The notes beneath the pieces were generated by a model that was given only the letters and a program-made list of their open reading frames with translations, was not told the origin of the DNA and searched no databases. Positions 8,113 to 16,794 of a DNA stretch of 64,000 nucleotides are shown here, one piece after another; the first letter of the stretch is position 1; each line of letters starts with the position of its first letter. The DNA is from Actinacidiphila rubida (GTDB lineage: Bacteria; Actinomycetota; Actinomycetes; Streptomycetales; Streptomycetaceae): positions 62,001 to 126,000 of the forward strand of contig NZ_FODD01000010.1 of the NCBI RefSeq assembly GCF_900110255.1. The letters run 5' to 3'. Both the position numbers and the translations under genes were made by a program.

Positions 8113-9348
8113 GTGAACACACCCCTCACGCGGTGCGGAGCACTGGCACTCGTGGTGTGCGCGGCCACGGTCGCAGCGCTGCAGGGTATGACGACGGTCT
8201 CGGCGTTCCCGGCGGCGGCCGACCAGCCGGTGGGCCGCCCAGCCGGCACGGCGGCGTCACCGGCGTCACCGGCCTCACCGGCCGCGGTCGCCGCGGCCGC
8301 GTCCGCGGTGGCGGCCACCGAGGCGCGGACGGCGCGCGCCGTCGCCGCCTCGCTGGCCGATCCGGGCTGGCGGGCGCGGGTGCGCTCCGCGGCGCTGGCC
8401 TCGCACGAGGTCGACCTGAGCGCTCTGATCGCCGGCGACACGGCGCCCGCGGGCCGTCGGCTGACGTCCGAGGTCACCGCGGCCGACCGGCGCATCGCGG
8501 AGGCCAAGGGGCTCGACAAGAGCATCGGCTCCCTGCTGCGCCTGCGTCTGGGCACCCAGGCCATGGCCGCGGAACTCGACCCCGGGAACGTGCCGTTGGT
8601 CGCCGCGGCGATCACCGACGACAAGGCCGCCACGGTGACGGGCTACGACGCGCACGGCCGCGGCCACACGCTGAACGCGCGCACGGCGCCGCGGCAGGCC
8701 GTGTACGTCGTCGACATCGACGTCTCCAAGGCCGCCGCGGCCGGGATGAAGCTGGTCAGCGGGACGCTGAACGCGGCTGGTGTGGAATCCGACTCGGTGA
8801 GCGGCGCCGCGCAGGCGACGCCAAGGTCCGCGGGCGCCGCCCACCCGGCGGACGCCTCCGGCTACTGGGCCACCAAGATGGACGCGGTGTACCTCAATGA
8901 CGACGAGGAGCCGTGGGTGCTGGGCGACGCGGAGATCTACTCGCTCGTCAGCGGGTTCGGCCTCGACGGCACCGTGCGCGTGGACTCGGTCGACATGCCC
9001 TACCTGGACAACGACCACCACACGTACTACCCGAACCAGCTGATCATCAACTGGTCGAACTTCAAGTACGACGCGCTCGACCTGGTGATGATGGAGTCCG
9101 ACTCGGGCACCAACTACCAGCAGCTCGCCATCGCCCTCGCCGACGCCCTGCTCACCATCACCGACCAGGGCGCCTACCAGCCGCTCGTCGACGCCATCCT
9201 CAACGCCATCCCGTCCGCCTGGTACTCCAATGACGACGACTACGTCGACTCCTGGTACACGATCACCGAGCAGGAGTCCGGCACGATCCACGGCGCCCGG
9301 GGCAACGGCTGGATGACCGTCGAGCCCTACTGGGTGTCCGCTCTGTGA
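8113..9348 (+). CDS. Secreted DUF3103-like protein
   Basis: A 411-residue exported protein. The GTG at 8113 follows AGGAGG at 8101 and begins a signal peptide (basic start, hydrophobic core ALALVVCAATVAALQG, likely cleavage after the SAFPAAA region). An Ala-rich region follows, then a Trp/Tyr/Asp-rich C-terminal half with acidic patches such as LNDDEEPWVLGDAEIYSLV and YSNDDDYVDSWY. The layout resembles DUF3103 proteins, a secreted family without known activity. The acidic loops could bind calcium. Its own promoter and a strong terminator make it a single-gene unit. Confidence 0.8.
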   Translation: MNTPLTRCGALALVVCAATVAALQGMTTVSAFPAAADQPVGRPAGTAASPASPASPAAVAAAASAVAATEARTARAVAASLADPGWRARVRSAALASHEVDLSALIAGDTAPAGRRLTSEVTAADRRIAEAKGLDKSIGSLLRLRLGTQAMAAELDPGNVPLVAAAITDDKAATVTGYDAHGRGHTLNARTAPRQAVYVVDIDVSKAAAAGMKLVSGTLNAAGVESDSVSGAAQATPRSAGAAHPADASGYWATKMDAVYLNDDEEPWVLGDAEIYSLVSGFGLDGTVRVDSVDMPYLDNDHHTYYPNQLIINWSNFKYDALDLVMMESDSGTNYQQLAIALADALLTITDQGAYQPLVDAILNAIPSAWYSNDDDYVDSWYTITEQESGTIHGARGNGWMTVEPYWVSAL

Positions 9349-9387
9349 CCCTGCGAACCCGCCGGGCGCTCACCAGGTGAACGGGGG

Positions 9388-9424
9388 CCGGGCCCCGGGA
9401 GACGCGGCTCTCCCGGGGGCCCGG
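9388..9424 (+). terminator. Terminator hairpin
   Basis: CCGGGCCCCGGGAGA at 9388-9402 pairs with TCTCCCGGGGGCCCGG at 9409-9424 with a single bulged base and a 6-nt loop. It lies 40 bp after the stop of the secreted protein. Confidence 0.65.
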
Positions 9425-9562
9425 GCACGCCTGGCGGCAGGAATCGGGTGATTTCCGGCAGGCCGGGTAGGCGGACCGGAACGTGCGGAACGGCACGCGC
9501 GGCCATGGCACCGCGCGGCAGCGGCACCGCGAGGCAACGGCACTGACGACGGGAGGCGCGGC

Positions 9563-10060
9563 ATGAGCCAGGACGCCCGGGGAGACGACGCGTACCAGCC
9601 CACCGAGAGCAGCGACGAGCAGGACGAGGCGGCCACGCCGGACATGGAGGACGCCCTCGGCGAGGACGACTACGACCGGATGCTCGACCGCGGGTACTCG
9701 CCGCCGGAACGCCCGCTCGCCGTCGACCGGCCCGGCACCACGGCGGCGGAGCAGCGCGAGGGCGAGAGCCTCGACGCGCGGCTCGCGGAGGAGCTGCCGG
9801 ACCTGGGCAGCACACCCGAGGACGCCGGCACCGGCACCGACGCCGGCACCGGCACGGATGAGGACGACGGCGCGGAACCCCTCGACCCCGAGACCGGTGG
9901 CCGGCGGTCGGGACGCCTGGTGGCCCTCGACGAAGGCACCGAACCCGTCCTCGACGACATCGAGGCCACCGACGTCGGCATCGACGACGCGTCGGCCTCC
10001 GCGGAGGAGGCCGCCGTCCACGAGATCGACGACGAGGAGTCCGGCCGTGACGCGCTCTGA
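9563..10060 (+). CDS. DUF5709-type acidic protein
   Basis: A 165-residue, strongly acidic and probably disordered protein with no Cys or membrane segment. The N-terminal part (MEDALGEDDYDRMLDRGYSP followed by PPERPL) and the block ESLDARLAEELPDL match the DUF5709 pattern common in Streptomyces, where the function is unknown. A tandem DAGTGTDAGTGTD repeat lies near residue 95. The start follows GGGAGGCG with good spacing. It converges on the next gene. Confidence 0.85.
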   Translation: MSQDARGDDAYQPTESSDEQDEAATPDMEDALGEDDYDRMLDRGYSPPERPLAVDRPGTTAAEQREGESLDARLAEELPDLGSTPEDAGTGTDAGTGTDEDDGAEPLDPETGGRRSGRLVALDEGTEPVLDDIEATDVGIDDASASAEEAAVHEIDDEESGRDAL

Positions 10061-10107
10061 ACCTCCGGCCGGTACCTGACGGCGCACGCGGATCCCGACG
10101 ACCGACC

Positions 10108-10860
10108 CTAGCCCGTGCGGCCGACGCGCCGCCGGACCCCCAGCGCGGCGCCGAGCAGTACCAGGGCCGCGCCCGCCAGTGCCACGTCGCGCGGGAGCGA
10201 GGTGGGTACGCCCAGGTAGGTGGTGATGCCGAGGATCCGGTGCAGGCCCCAGGGCAGCAGCGTCATCTGGTCGTTCCAGGCGCTCAGCGCGCGCTCGGTG
10301 CCGGTCGCCCAGGCCGCCGCGCCGCCCACCGCGAGAGGCACGTCCGCCATCGCGTCCTCGCCCGAGCGGACGCGGTCGGCGAGCCGGTACAGCCCGGCCG
10401 CGGCGCCCGCCTGCCCGGCAGCGTCCAGCAGCAGGCCGCCGTCCGAGGCCCGCAGCCGGTACTGCTCGGCGGAACTCCCGCCGCTGCCCGCGCGGACGGC
10501 CAGCACCCCGGCCGGGACGGCGGTCGGCCGGGCCCCGGAGCGGAGGGCCGGGGACGGGCGGCCGCGGGCCGCGAGGGCGTCGGCGACGGCCTGCGCCGCG
10601 AGCCTCAGCCGGGGCGAGTCCGCGCCCGTGATCGCCGTGATCCGCGGCGGGGGCTGCGGGGCGGTGGCCGGGACGGCGCCGAAATGCTCCGCAGGCACGG
10701 TCTTCGGTGTGAACGACAGCCCGAGCACGCCGTCCAGCGCCCATGCCACGAGCGCTCCCGACAGCAGCAGGACGAGGGCGGTGACCGCCGCGGCGCGGCC
10801 TCCGCCGCGACGGCGAGGGGGCCGCGGACGGCGGGGGAGGAGGGGGACGACGTGCGGCAT
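10108..10860 (-). CDS. Membrane-anchored protein with glycosidase-type N-domain, no catalytic domain
   Basis: About 250 residues. A basic start leads into one membrane helix (AVTALVLLLSGALVAWAL), then an ~85-residue alpha/beta segment (RLRLAAQAVADALAARGRPS, then YRLRASDGGLLLDAAGQAGA) that resembles the non-catalytic N-domain of GH20/GH67-type enzymes, and finally a C-terminal membrane helix (VALAGAALVLLGAALGV). Nothing between the last two parts could be a catalytic barrel, so the gene may be an internally deleted version of a larger enzyme. The start is uncertain: GTG 10884 is also open, and neither choice has well-spaced ribosome binding sequence. Confidence 0.65.
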   Translation of the reverse strand: MPHVVPLLPRRPRPPRRRGGGRAAAVTALVLLLSGALVAWALDGVLGLSFTPKTVPAEHFGAVPATAPQPPPRITAITGADSPRLRLAAQAVADALAARGRPSPALRSGARPTAVPAGVLAVRAGSGGSSAEQYRLRASDGGLLLDAAGQAGAAAGLYRLADRVRSGEDAMADVPLAVGGAAAWATGTERALSAWNDQMTLLPWGLHRILGITTYLGVPTSLPRDVALAGAALVLLGAALGVRRRVGRTG

Positions 10861-10935
10861 CGCGACATCGTAGGGACGCAGCACCCTCTCCCAGAAGGGT
10901 TCCGCACGACCGAGTGCGTGACCGGCGCCGTGGCT

Positions 10936-11589
10936 TCAGCGCCGTCCCAGCGCACCGACGAGCGCCACGGCGTGTCCGCCGCCGCCCGCGCACCCCCACA
11001 CCGCGGAACCCCGGTCCTCGCGGGCGTGCAGTCCCAGCCCGTGGCCGGGGCAGACCGGCCAGACCCGCCACGTCCGCCGCAGCAGGTCGTCCTGGACGAG
11101 ACCGGCGACCGCCACGAGCGCGCCGGCGAGACCGTCGCCCGCGGCGGCGGGCAGCCCCGCGCCCCCGGTCAGGAGCCGGCCGTCGGCCAGTTCGACCCCC
11201 GCCGACACGGGAGTGAACTCCTCCAGCAGGACCAGCCGCGGCGCACCGGTGATGCCGGCGGTCGGCAGGTCCCGTGCCGCGATCCGCAGCGCTCGCCGCA
11301 GTACCGCCAGGCGCTCGGGCGCCCGGGCGAATCCCGGGTCGAAACCGGTCTCGGCGAGGACCCGCCGGGCCAGCTCCGCCATTTCCGCCGCGCCCACCTG
11401 CGCGGGGTCCCGCTCCACCACCTCGCGCACGGCCCGCCCCGAGTGTCCCCAGTCCAGCGCCTCGCAGGCCAGCGCCACGGCATCACCCGCGGCGAGCCGC
11501 CCGTCGCGAAGCCCGGCGTGCACCCGCGCGCCCAACTCGTCGATCCGCGACACGGCCGCTTCCGCCGCACCGACCGCCCCGCCGTTCAC
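10936..11589 (-). CDS. Conserved hypothetical protein
   Basis: A 217-residue protein without signal peptide or membrane helices, mostly helical in its first 120 residues and Gly/Ala-rich afterwards, with one CxGH stretch (WPVCPGHGLGLH) and a Cys in a Gly-rich C-terminus. The GTG at 11589 follows GGGGGC. I do not recognise the family. It is transcribed toward the preceding minus-strand gene with a 51-bp gap, so the two may form a unit. Confidence 0.7.
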   Translation of the reverse strand: MNGGAVGAAEAAVSRIDELGARVHAGLRDGRLAAGDAVALACEALDWGHSGRAVREVVERDPAQVGAAEMAELARRVLAETGFDPGFARAPERLAVLRRALRIAARDLPTAGITGAPRLVLLEEFTPVSAGVELADGRLLTGGAGLPAAAGDGLAGALVAVAGLVQDDLLRRTWRVWPVCPGHGLGLHAREDRGSAVWGCAGGGGHAVALVGALGRR

Positions 11590-12067
11590 GCCCCCAGTGT
11601 CACCCGTGCGCGAGGCCGCGGACGACGGGTTTTCACGGGTTCGGGCAGGCGCACTGGCCGGAGGTCTTCATGTCCGTTCGCCCGCAGGGGAGTTGAGGGC
11701 GCAGGCCGGGCAGTTCCTACCCGTGCGGCGCCGAATGGTGCCGCACGGGGCGCTGGTCAGGACTTGCGGGCGTACGGTCTGGCCATGACGCACAGGGGTC
11801 AGCCCCGGGAGCCGTTCGCAGAGCTGCGGAAGGACCCCAGAGAGCGGTAGGGGCTTGGCGGGGCGACCTGCCGCTCCCGGAACACCTCGCGTCGAAGCGC
11901 CGGCCGGCGGACCCGGTACGGAATGCCCTGTTGATGCTGGTGCGCTGTGAGCTCCAGCCGGCGCGCACGTACCGGGTCGGCAAGGTCCACCACAATCATC
12001 GCCAGAACGCTCATGGTTGCGCGGGGCATGGCACTTCCCTGCCGGCGCGGAAGAGTTGCCGTGTGGG
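11590..12067. other. Intergenic region, no supported gene
   Basis: No frame in these 478 bases shows the third-position G/C pattern of the neighbours. A short minus-strand frame at 11799-12029 begins MPRATMSVLAMIVVDLADP and could be a decayed remnant, but nothing supports expression. GC content falls slightly around 11930-12060. Confidence 0.4.
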
Positions 12068-12880
12068 CTATGCGAGGGCTGCCGCGAGGGGGGAGTGGGG
12101 CGCGCGGCCCAGTAGTTGGCGCAGATCACTGCCCGTGCGGGACATGAATCCGCTCGCGATGGCGGAGTAGGTGCCCACCAGCATCGGCACCTGGAACGGC
12201 TCGGCGCCGGAAGCGGCGATGCGCGTGCGGGCCTGGGCGAGGGTCTCCGGCTCGTAGGTGACGTGTGGGCCGTGAGCGCGGGCCAGGTCGGCTCCGCCGA
12301 TGGCCTGCTCGCCGACGAGTTCGTAGACGCGCCCCGCGTGAGCGGATGCCTCCAGCGTCACGCGCGCCGCGGCATCGGCCAGATCCGCCCGTGCGACGGC
12401 GGCCAGTCGGCCTTCGCCGAGGGGGGCGGTGATCCGCCCGTCGGCGGACGGCGCCGCCAGGCCGCCCAGCAACTCCGCGTACAGGCCGTTGCGCAGGATC
12501 GTCCAGTCCATGGTGCTCGCCTGGAGCCGGCGCTCGGTCCAACGGTGCGGCAGCGCGTAGGGCAGGTGATCGCCGTCGGTGGTCAGGCTCGTATAGACGA
12601 CGTGTCCCACACCGGCCTTCTCCGCCGCGTCGATGGCGGCACCGTGCCGGGCTGTGACGGTGTCGTCCTCGCCGTAGCCCGCGGAGATCAGCAGCAGTAC
12701 CTCCACAGCCTCGAAGCCCCCGGCGAGGGTGCCGGGCTCGTCGAAGTCGATCTGGCGGACCGGCAGCGGGGCCTTGAGCCGCTGAGGTTCACGCGTTCCG
12801 AGGACGGTGTCGTCGCGGTCGGCCAGCCGTTCGGCGACCAGCATGCCCAGGGCGCCGGCGGCGCCTGTCACCAGGATCAT
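12068..12880 (-). CDS. NmrA-like NAD(P)-binding oxidoreductase
   Basis: A 270-residue atypical SDR of the NmrA/QorB type. The N-terminal strand is followed at once by GAAGALG, the dinucleotide motif, and the middle contains VLLLISAGYGED and HVVYTSLTTDGDHLPYAL, typical of quinone-reductase-like members. It lacks the classical YxxxK. It is divergent from an HxlR regulator 85 bp away, the same arrangement as the qorB/qorR redox pair, so it is probably induced by quinones or electrophiles. The exact substrate is not readable. Confidence 0.85.
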   Translation of the reverse strand: MILVTGAAGALGMLVAERLADRDDTVLGTREPQRLKAPLPVRQIDFDEPGTLAGGFEAVEVLLLISAGYGEDDTVTARHGAAIDAAEKAGVGHVVYTSLTTDGDHLPYALPHRWTERRLQASTMDWTILRNGLYAELLGGLAAPSADGRITAPLGEGRLAAVARADLADAAARVTLEASAHAGRVYELVGEQAIGGADLARAHGPHVTYEPETLAQARTRIAASGAEPFQVPMLVGTYSAIASGFMSRTGSDLRQLLGRAPHSPLAAALA

Positions 12881-12965
12881 CAGGGTCTTCCCGTTCCGGT
12901 AGGTTCTCTTCGGTAACCGGGATCATCCTGTGGTTTTGCGGCAGGAAGCGTAAGGAGGCACTTCC

Positions 12966-13379
12966 ATGTCAGTGGGGCACACCGGGGTAACCACCGAACC
13001 CGTCGTCAGCTGCGGCGACGAGCACGAGGACTGCGGGATCCGCGAGGTCCTCGATCGGATCGGCGACAAATGGTCGGTCCTGGTCGTCGTCGAACTGGCC
13101 CAGGGCGTCCGCCGTTTCCGGCAGTTGCAGCGCGCCGTACCCGGCATCTCACAGCGAATGCTGACGCTCACGGTGCGCCGGCTGGAACGCGACGGCCTGG
13201 TCACCCGGACCGTGCACCCCATGGTGCCCCCGCAGGTCGAGTACGAGCTCACGGCGATGGGCCACAGCCTCACCTATCTGGTCAAGGCCCTCACGGACTG
13301 GTCGGCGGAACACCGCGACGCCATCGCGCAAGCGCGCCAGGAATGGGATGCCGCATATCCCGACTCCGGAATCCGGTGA
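12966..13379 (+). CDS. HxlR-family transcriptional regulator
   Basis: A 137-residue MarR/HxlR winged-helix protein. The conserved core reads [18 protein letters not shown], then [17 protein letters not shown] and [13 protein letters not shown], with the PPQVEYELT wing. The Cys at about residue 24 is at the position used for redox sensing in QorR/YodB-like members. It diverges from the NmrA-like reductase, which is its likely target. The 85-bp gap contains GGTAACC and related half-sites that may be the operator. Confidence 0.92.
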   Translation: MSVGHTGVTTEPVVSCGDEHEDCGIREVLDRIGDKWSVLVVVELAQGVRRFRQLQRAVPGISQRMLTLTVRRLERDGLVTRTVHPMVPPQVEYELTAMGHSLTYLVKALTDWSAEHRDAIAQARQEWDAAYPDSGIR

Positions 13380-13452
13380 ACCGGCGGGCGCAGGCCGGAA
13401 GGGCAGGGACCGCAGGGGCCGGGCGCTGCGCGAGTGACGTGTGGGCCCGGGC

Positions 13453-13881
13453 TCAGTGCGCCGTCGCGAGTGCCAGCGCCGACGTCACGTCGGCCCGGCT
13501 CGGTGCTCCGGAGGCGCGGCGCACGACGCGGCCCGCGCGGTCCAGGACGAGGACGGTCGGCGTGCGCATCACCTCGACGCGACGGACGAGATCGAGCCGC
13601 GCCTCGGCGTCGATCTCCACGAGGCGCACGCCCGGCGACTCGGCGGCGACGCCGGCCAGGAGCCGCCGGGTGCCCGGGCAGGTCGCGCACAGGGACGTCG
13701 AGAACTGGACGAGCGTCGCCCGCTCGCCGAGCGACGTGCCCAGATCCGCGGGCGACAGCCGCAGAGCGGCTTCGCGGCCCGTGTCGCGGAGCCTGCCGTC
13801 CCGACGGCTGCGGAACACGCCGAAGCCGGTCGCGGCGGCCAGCACGGCGCCGGCCGCGACGAGTCCGGTGGGGTCCGTCAC
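13453..13881 (-). CDS. Membrane-anchored thioredoxin-like protein
   Basis: A 142-residue protein with an N-terminal hydrophobic anchor (LVAAGAVLAAATGFGVF), then a thioredoxin fold. The active-site stretch reads FSTSLCATCPGTRRLL, so the redox pair is CxxC (CATC), and the cis-Pro loop is MRTPTVLVLD. It is probably an extracytoplasmic thiol-disulfide protein. It lies 8 bp downstream of the DUF4395 gene and is probably co-transcribed; this pair recurs in actinomycetes. Confidence 0.85.
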   Translation of the reverse strand: MTDPTGLVAAGAVLAAATGFGVFRSRRDGRLRDTGREAALRLSPADLGTSLGERATLVQFSTSLCATCPGTRRLLAGVAAESPGVRLVEIDAEARLDLVRRVEVMRTPTVLVLDRAGRVVRRASGAPSRADVTSALALATAH

Positions 13882-13888
13882 GGCCGCC

Positions 13889-14338
13889 TCACCCCTCGCC
13901 CAGCCGGGCCCGGCCGCGCACGGCGAGCAGGTAGGCCTCGCAGCCCAGGCAGTAGCCGAAGGCGGCGTTGAGGAACGCGGCCGCGAGCGCCGCGGCCGTC
14001 GCGCCGATCCCCAGCCAGGTGGCGCCTGACAGGTATCCCGCCGCCCCGGCGACCGCGAAGGCCAGGCCGACGCCCTGCGCGAACCGCGGCGGCCGCTCGT
14101 CCTCGAGCTCCCCCGGCGGTCCGAGGCGCGGCCGCACCAGCCGCCGGTACACCCAGGCGTACGGGGACCGCCGCAGGCCGAGGAAGGCGCCGAGGGCGAA
14201 GACGACGGCCTGCGCCGCGAGCAGCACGCCGCTGCCCGTGGCCAGGACGAGGAACAGGACGAGCGTGGTGAGCGCGGCGGCGAACCGCGGTCCCCGCGGG
14301 TCGACGCGCACGGGCGCGCCGGGAATGGGGTCGGGCAC
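13889..14338 (-). CDS. DUF4395 membrane protein
   Basis: A 149-residue protein with about four membrane helices and the diagnostic FGYCLGCE motif near residue 128 (two Cys separated by two residues next to the membrane face). DUF4395 proteins have no settled function but often sit beside thioredoxin-like genes, as here, suggesting electron transfer or disulfide handling. It begins DPIPGAPVRVDPRGPRFAAA, the usual N-terminus for the family. Confidence 0.85.
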   Translation of the reverse strand: MPDPIPGAPVRVDPRGPRFAAALTTLVLFLVLATGSGVLLAAQAVVFALGAFLGLRRSPYAWVYRRLVRPRLGPPGELEDERPPRFAQGVGLAFAVAGAAGYLSGATWLGIGATAAALAAAFLNAAFGYCLGCEAYLLAVRGRARLGEG

Positions 14339-14635
14339 AGGGAACTCCGGGACGTGGCGGACGGATCGTGGTGGTCGGGCGCGCGGTCAGCGACACGCGG
14401 CGGACCACACGCGACCGAAGTCGACGTAGGCCCTGATCACCAGGAAGGTCTCGGAGTACATCCCGCCATTGGAACAGCCGCCGGGGTGGCGGTCAATGGG
14501 TGCCCACCAGCCGGACAACCACGCGCGGGGACGCCGGACGGTCCTCCGCCGGGCCGCGGCGGCGTCCGCGGGAGCGGAGTGGAGCGGCGGCGTCCGCGGG
14601 TCGCCGGGGGGCGGTGACCCGCGGACCGGGCCGGT
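14339..14635. other. Intergenic region with imperfect hairpin
   Basis: No gene is visible. An imperfect inverted repeat around 14466-14499 (CCATTG...CAATGG enclosing GCCGCC...GGCGG) could be a terminator for the GH54 gene read on the minus strand side or an RNA structure upstream of DUF4395. I cannot decide. Confidence 0.3.
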
Positions 14636-16129
14636 TCAGTTCAGGGCGAACTTCTGGGCCGCCGAGCCGTTGCAGTCCCAGATCTGGAGCCGGGTGCCGT
14701 TCGCGGTGGCACCGCTGGGGCTGTCCAGGCAGCGGCCCGACTGGGGATTGAGCAGCGAGCCGTCGGACTGCTGCACCCACTCCTGGCCGCCGGCACCGTC
14801 GCAGTCCCACAGCTGCACCTTCGTGCCGGCCGTGGTGGCGTTGCCCATGATGTCCAGGCACCGGCCGAGCGTGCGCAGCGAGGAGTCGGACGCGTGCGTC
14901 CAGTGCTGGTCCACGGCGTACGGCTGGCACTGCCAGAGCTGCACCGCGGCGTGGTCGCCGCCGACGTCGTCGCCGTCCACGTCCACGCAGGTGCCGCCGG
15001 GGCCGGTGACCGTCCGTCCCGAGGTGCCGTCGCCGCCGCCGGAGTACCCGGCCGCCACGATGTTCGCCTGGACGGCGCTGTCCGCGGCGTCCGTGGAGTA
15101 GCCGGAGGTCATCACCCCCTCGTAGAACGAACCCGCCGACGCGTTGCTGTTGTCGCCGCCGGTGCCCATCACGATCGACCCCTCCTGCTGCATCGGGGTG
15201 TAACCGCCGCTGGGCAGGGCGCCGTTCCACCAGGTCGACAGGGCGCCGGAGCGGGCGTCGCTGCCCTTGAGGGCGAACGCCGTCCGGCCGTCGTTCTTCA
15301 GCAGCGCGGTGACGAACGGCGTCGCGTTGCCGAGGTTCGCCGGGTTGTTGCCGCTGCCCTGGTACAGGCCGTTCTCCAGGTCCGCCGCGACCCACGGGCC
15401 GGTGCCGGTGCACGGCGGGTTGTGGCAGCGCGTGCCGATGTAGACCGCGTCCATGTGGCCGTTGCCGGTGTCGGTGACGGCGTGCTCGGCGTTGCCGTAG
15501 TCGAAGCAGCATCCGCCGTTCACGTGCGTGCCGCTGGCCACCATGTACATGGACTCCGGCCGGCCGCCGACCGCGACCCCCGCGCCGTCGGTGTGCCGGT
15601 AGCCGGTGCCGGGAGTGATCAGCACGCCGTAGACCTGGTGTCCGCCCGCGACGAGCGGCAGGGCCGAGGCGAGCGCCGGGCGGTCCGCGGCGCCCGCGGT
15701 CCCGGCGGGTTCCACCGTCAGGTCGTTGTGACGCGGCGACTGGTCGTAGATCCGGGTGATGGTGCAACTGGTCGCCGCGCAGAAGGAGTCCTGGGACGCG
15801 GCGTTCGCGTAGCCGCCCGCGGCGAGCACGCCGATGTCCCGCGTGCCGCCGTCGGAAGCCCGGGTGACCTGGTAGAGCGGGCCGCTGTAACCGCCGTAGA
15901 GGGCCCGCACCGTGCTGTGCGCGGCCACGCACGGCGTGCCCGCCGCCGCGTAGATGTCGCAGGGCTGCGACGTGGCGGCCTGGGAGCCGGCGGGAAGCGC
16001 GCCCAGGCACAGCAGCACGAGGGCGAGGACGGTGGTGGCGGCGAGAAGGACCCGGTGGGGTGCGGCCGGTGGCCCCGGCGGTGCGGGCCGCCGCGGCGAA
16101 GGACCGGTGGGGAGGTGCCATGCGGTCAT
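14636..16129 (-). CDS. Secreted GH54 alpha-L-arabinofuranosidase with CBM13
   Basis: A 497-residue exported enzyme. A signal peptide spans roughly residues 1-52. The GH54 catalytic domain starts at PCDIYAAAGTPCVAAHSTVR and includes the vicinal disulfide pair CC at 207-208, the nucleophile region DLENGLY (Glu252) and the acid/base region GGDNS (Asp326), by analogy with the fungal AkAbfB structure. The C-terminus is a three-repeat ricin-type lectin domain (CBM13), replacing the arabinose-binding CBM42 usual in fungi. The ATG at 16129 has AGGAG 8 bp upstream. It should release arabinofuranose from arabinan or arabinoxylan outside the cell. It diverges from the ROK-sulfatase locus. Confidence 0.93.
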   Translation of the reverse strand: MTAWHLPTGPSPRRPAPPGPPAAPHRVLLAATTVLALVLLCLGALPAGSQAATSQPCDIYAAAGTPCVAAHSTVRALYGGYSGPLYQVTRASDGGTRDIGVLAAGGYANAASQDSFCAATSCTITRIYDQSPRHNDLTVEPAGTAGAADRPALASALPLVAGGHQVYGVLITPGTGYRHTDGAGVAVGGRPESMYMVASGTHVNGGCCFDYGNAEHAVTDTGNGHMDAVYIGTRCHNPPCTGTGPWVAADLENGLYQGSGNNPANLGNATPFVTALLKNDGRTAFALKGSDARSGALSTWWNGALPSGGYTPMQQEGSIVMGTGGDNSNASAGSFYEGVMTSGYSTDAADSAVQANIVAAGYSGGGDGTSGRTVTGPGGTCVDVDGDDVGGDHAAVQLWQCQPYAVDQHWTHASDSSLRTLGRCLDIMGNATTAGTKVQLWDCDGAGGQEWVQQSDGSLLNPQSGRCLDSPSGATANGTRLQIWDCNGSAAQKFALN

Positions 16130-16794
16130 GGGAAGCGCTCCTGGTGGAGGGGGAGGGACGGTGCCTCGGTCGAGGACCGCCGGAACACGTACCGGCCGCG
16201 CGCCTCGGTTCGAGCCGTGGCGGATCGGGACTCGCCGAGGGCGTGCCGAGGACGCGGAGGACGCGGAGGACATGGAAACGGCGAGGGGACCGCGCCCGCG
16301 GGCAGGGCGGAGTGCGGGCGGACACCGGGGAACGGGCGGCCGCCGCGGCCTGCTTGACGGATGCGCCGCGGACAGGCGGCGAGCCGCGGTCGGAGCGACC
16401 GTCGGCGTGCCGTGCCGACCCGCCGCAAGGGCACGGGCCCCAGCGGTGGCGCACGGGTGACACTCCGGGCGCCGTTCGTGCGGTCCGCACGGCTGCCGGC
16501 GTGCGGACGACGGGGGCGCCCGGCACGAGAAGGTACGCACCATGGACGAGCGCGTCAACGGGCCCTCGACGGCCAGCCGTTGCCCCCGCGCCGGGCGGCA
16601 TCCCCGTTTCGTGAACCCCGGTAACGGCGATGCGAAGCCGGCGATAAATCCGCACCGGCGCGCTTGACCCTCCGCACGGCACCAACAGGGCCTCTCACCA
16701 GCATTTTTGAGTGTTCATCAGGCCAACGCCGGTTCTCCGCTTCTTTTTTCCGGACCGTTGACGAAAAAATCGGCGGATCTCCATCCTGGGTGCC
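16130..16794. promoter_or_regulatory. Divergent regulatory region between GH54 and ROK genes
   Basis: These 665 bases hold no gene. Around 16248-16275 there is a tandem GAGGACGCG repeat. Toward the ROK gene the sequence becomes unusually AT-rich (16700-16770), with runs of T and A that include the inverted repeat annotated separately. This region should hold promoters for both divergent units. Confidence 0.45.
16744..16769. promoter_or_regulatory. Probable ROK operator overlapping the promoter
   Basis: TTTTTTC at 16744-16750 and GAAAAAA at 16763-16769 form a perfect inverted repeat with a 12-nt centre. The right arm begins at the -35-like TTGACG (16758-16763), and CATCCT at 16782-16787 would be the -10 with an 18-bp spacer. 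ROK repressors such as NagC and Mlc bind AT-rich inverted repeats of this kind, so autoregulation is likely. Confidence 0.5.

Noticed and set aside
11799..12029. Short minus-strand frame beginning MPRATMSVLAM
   Set aside because: It has no ribosome binding site, no codon-position bias and no recognisable domain, so it was not called as a gene.
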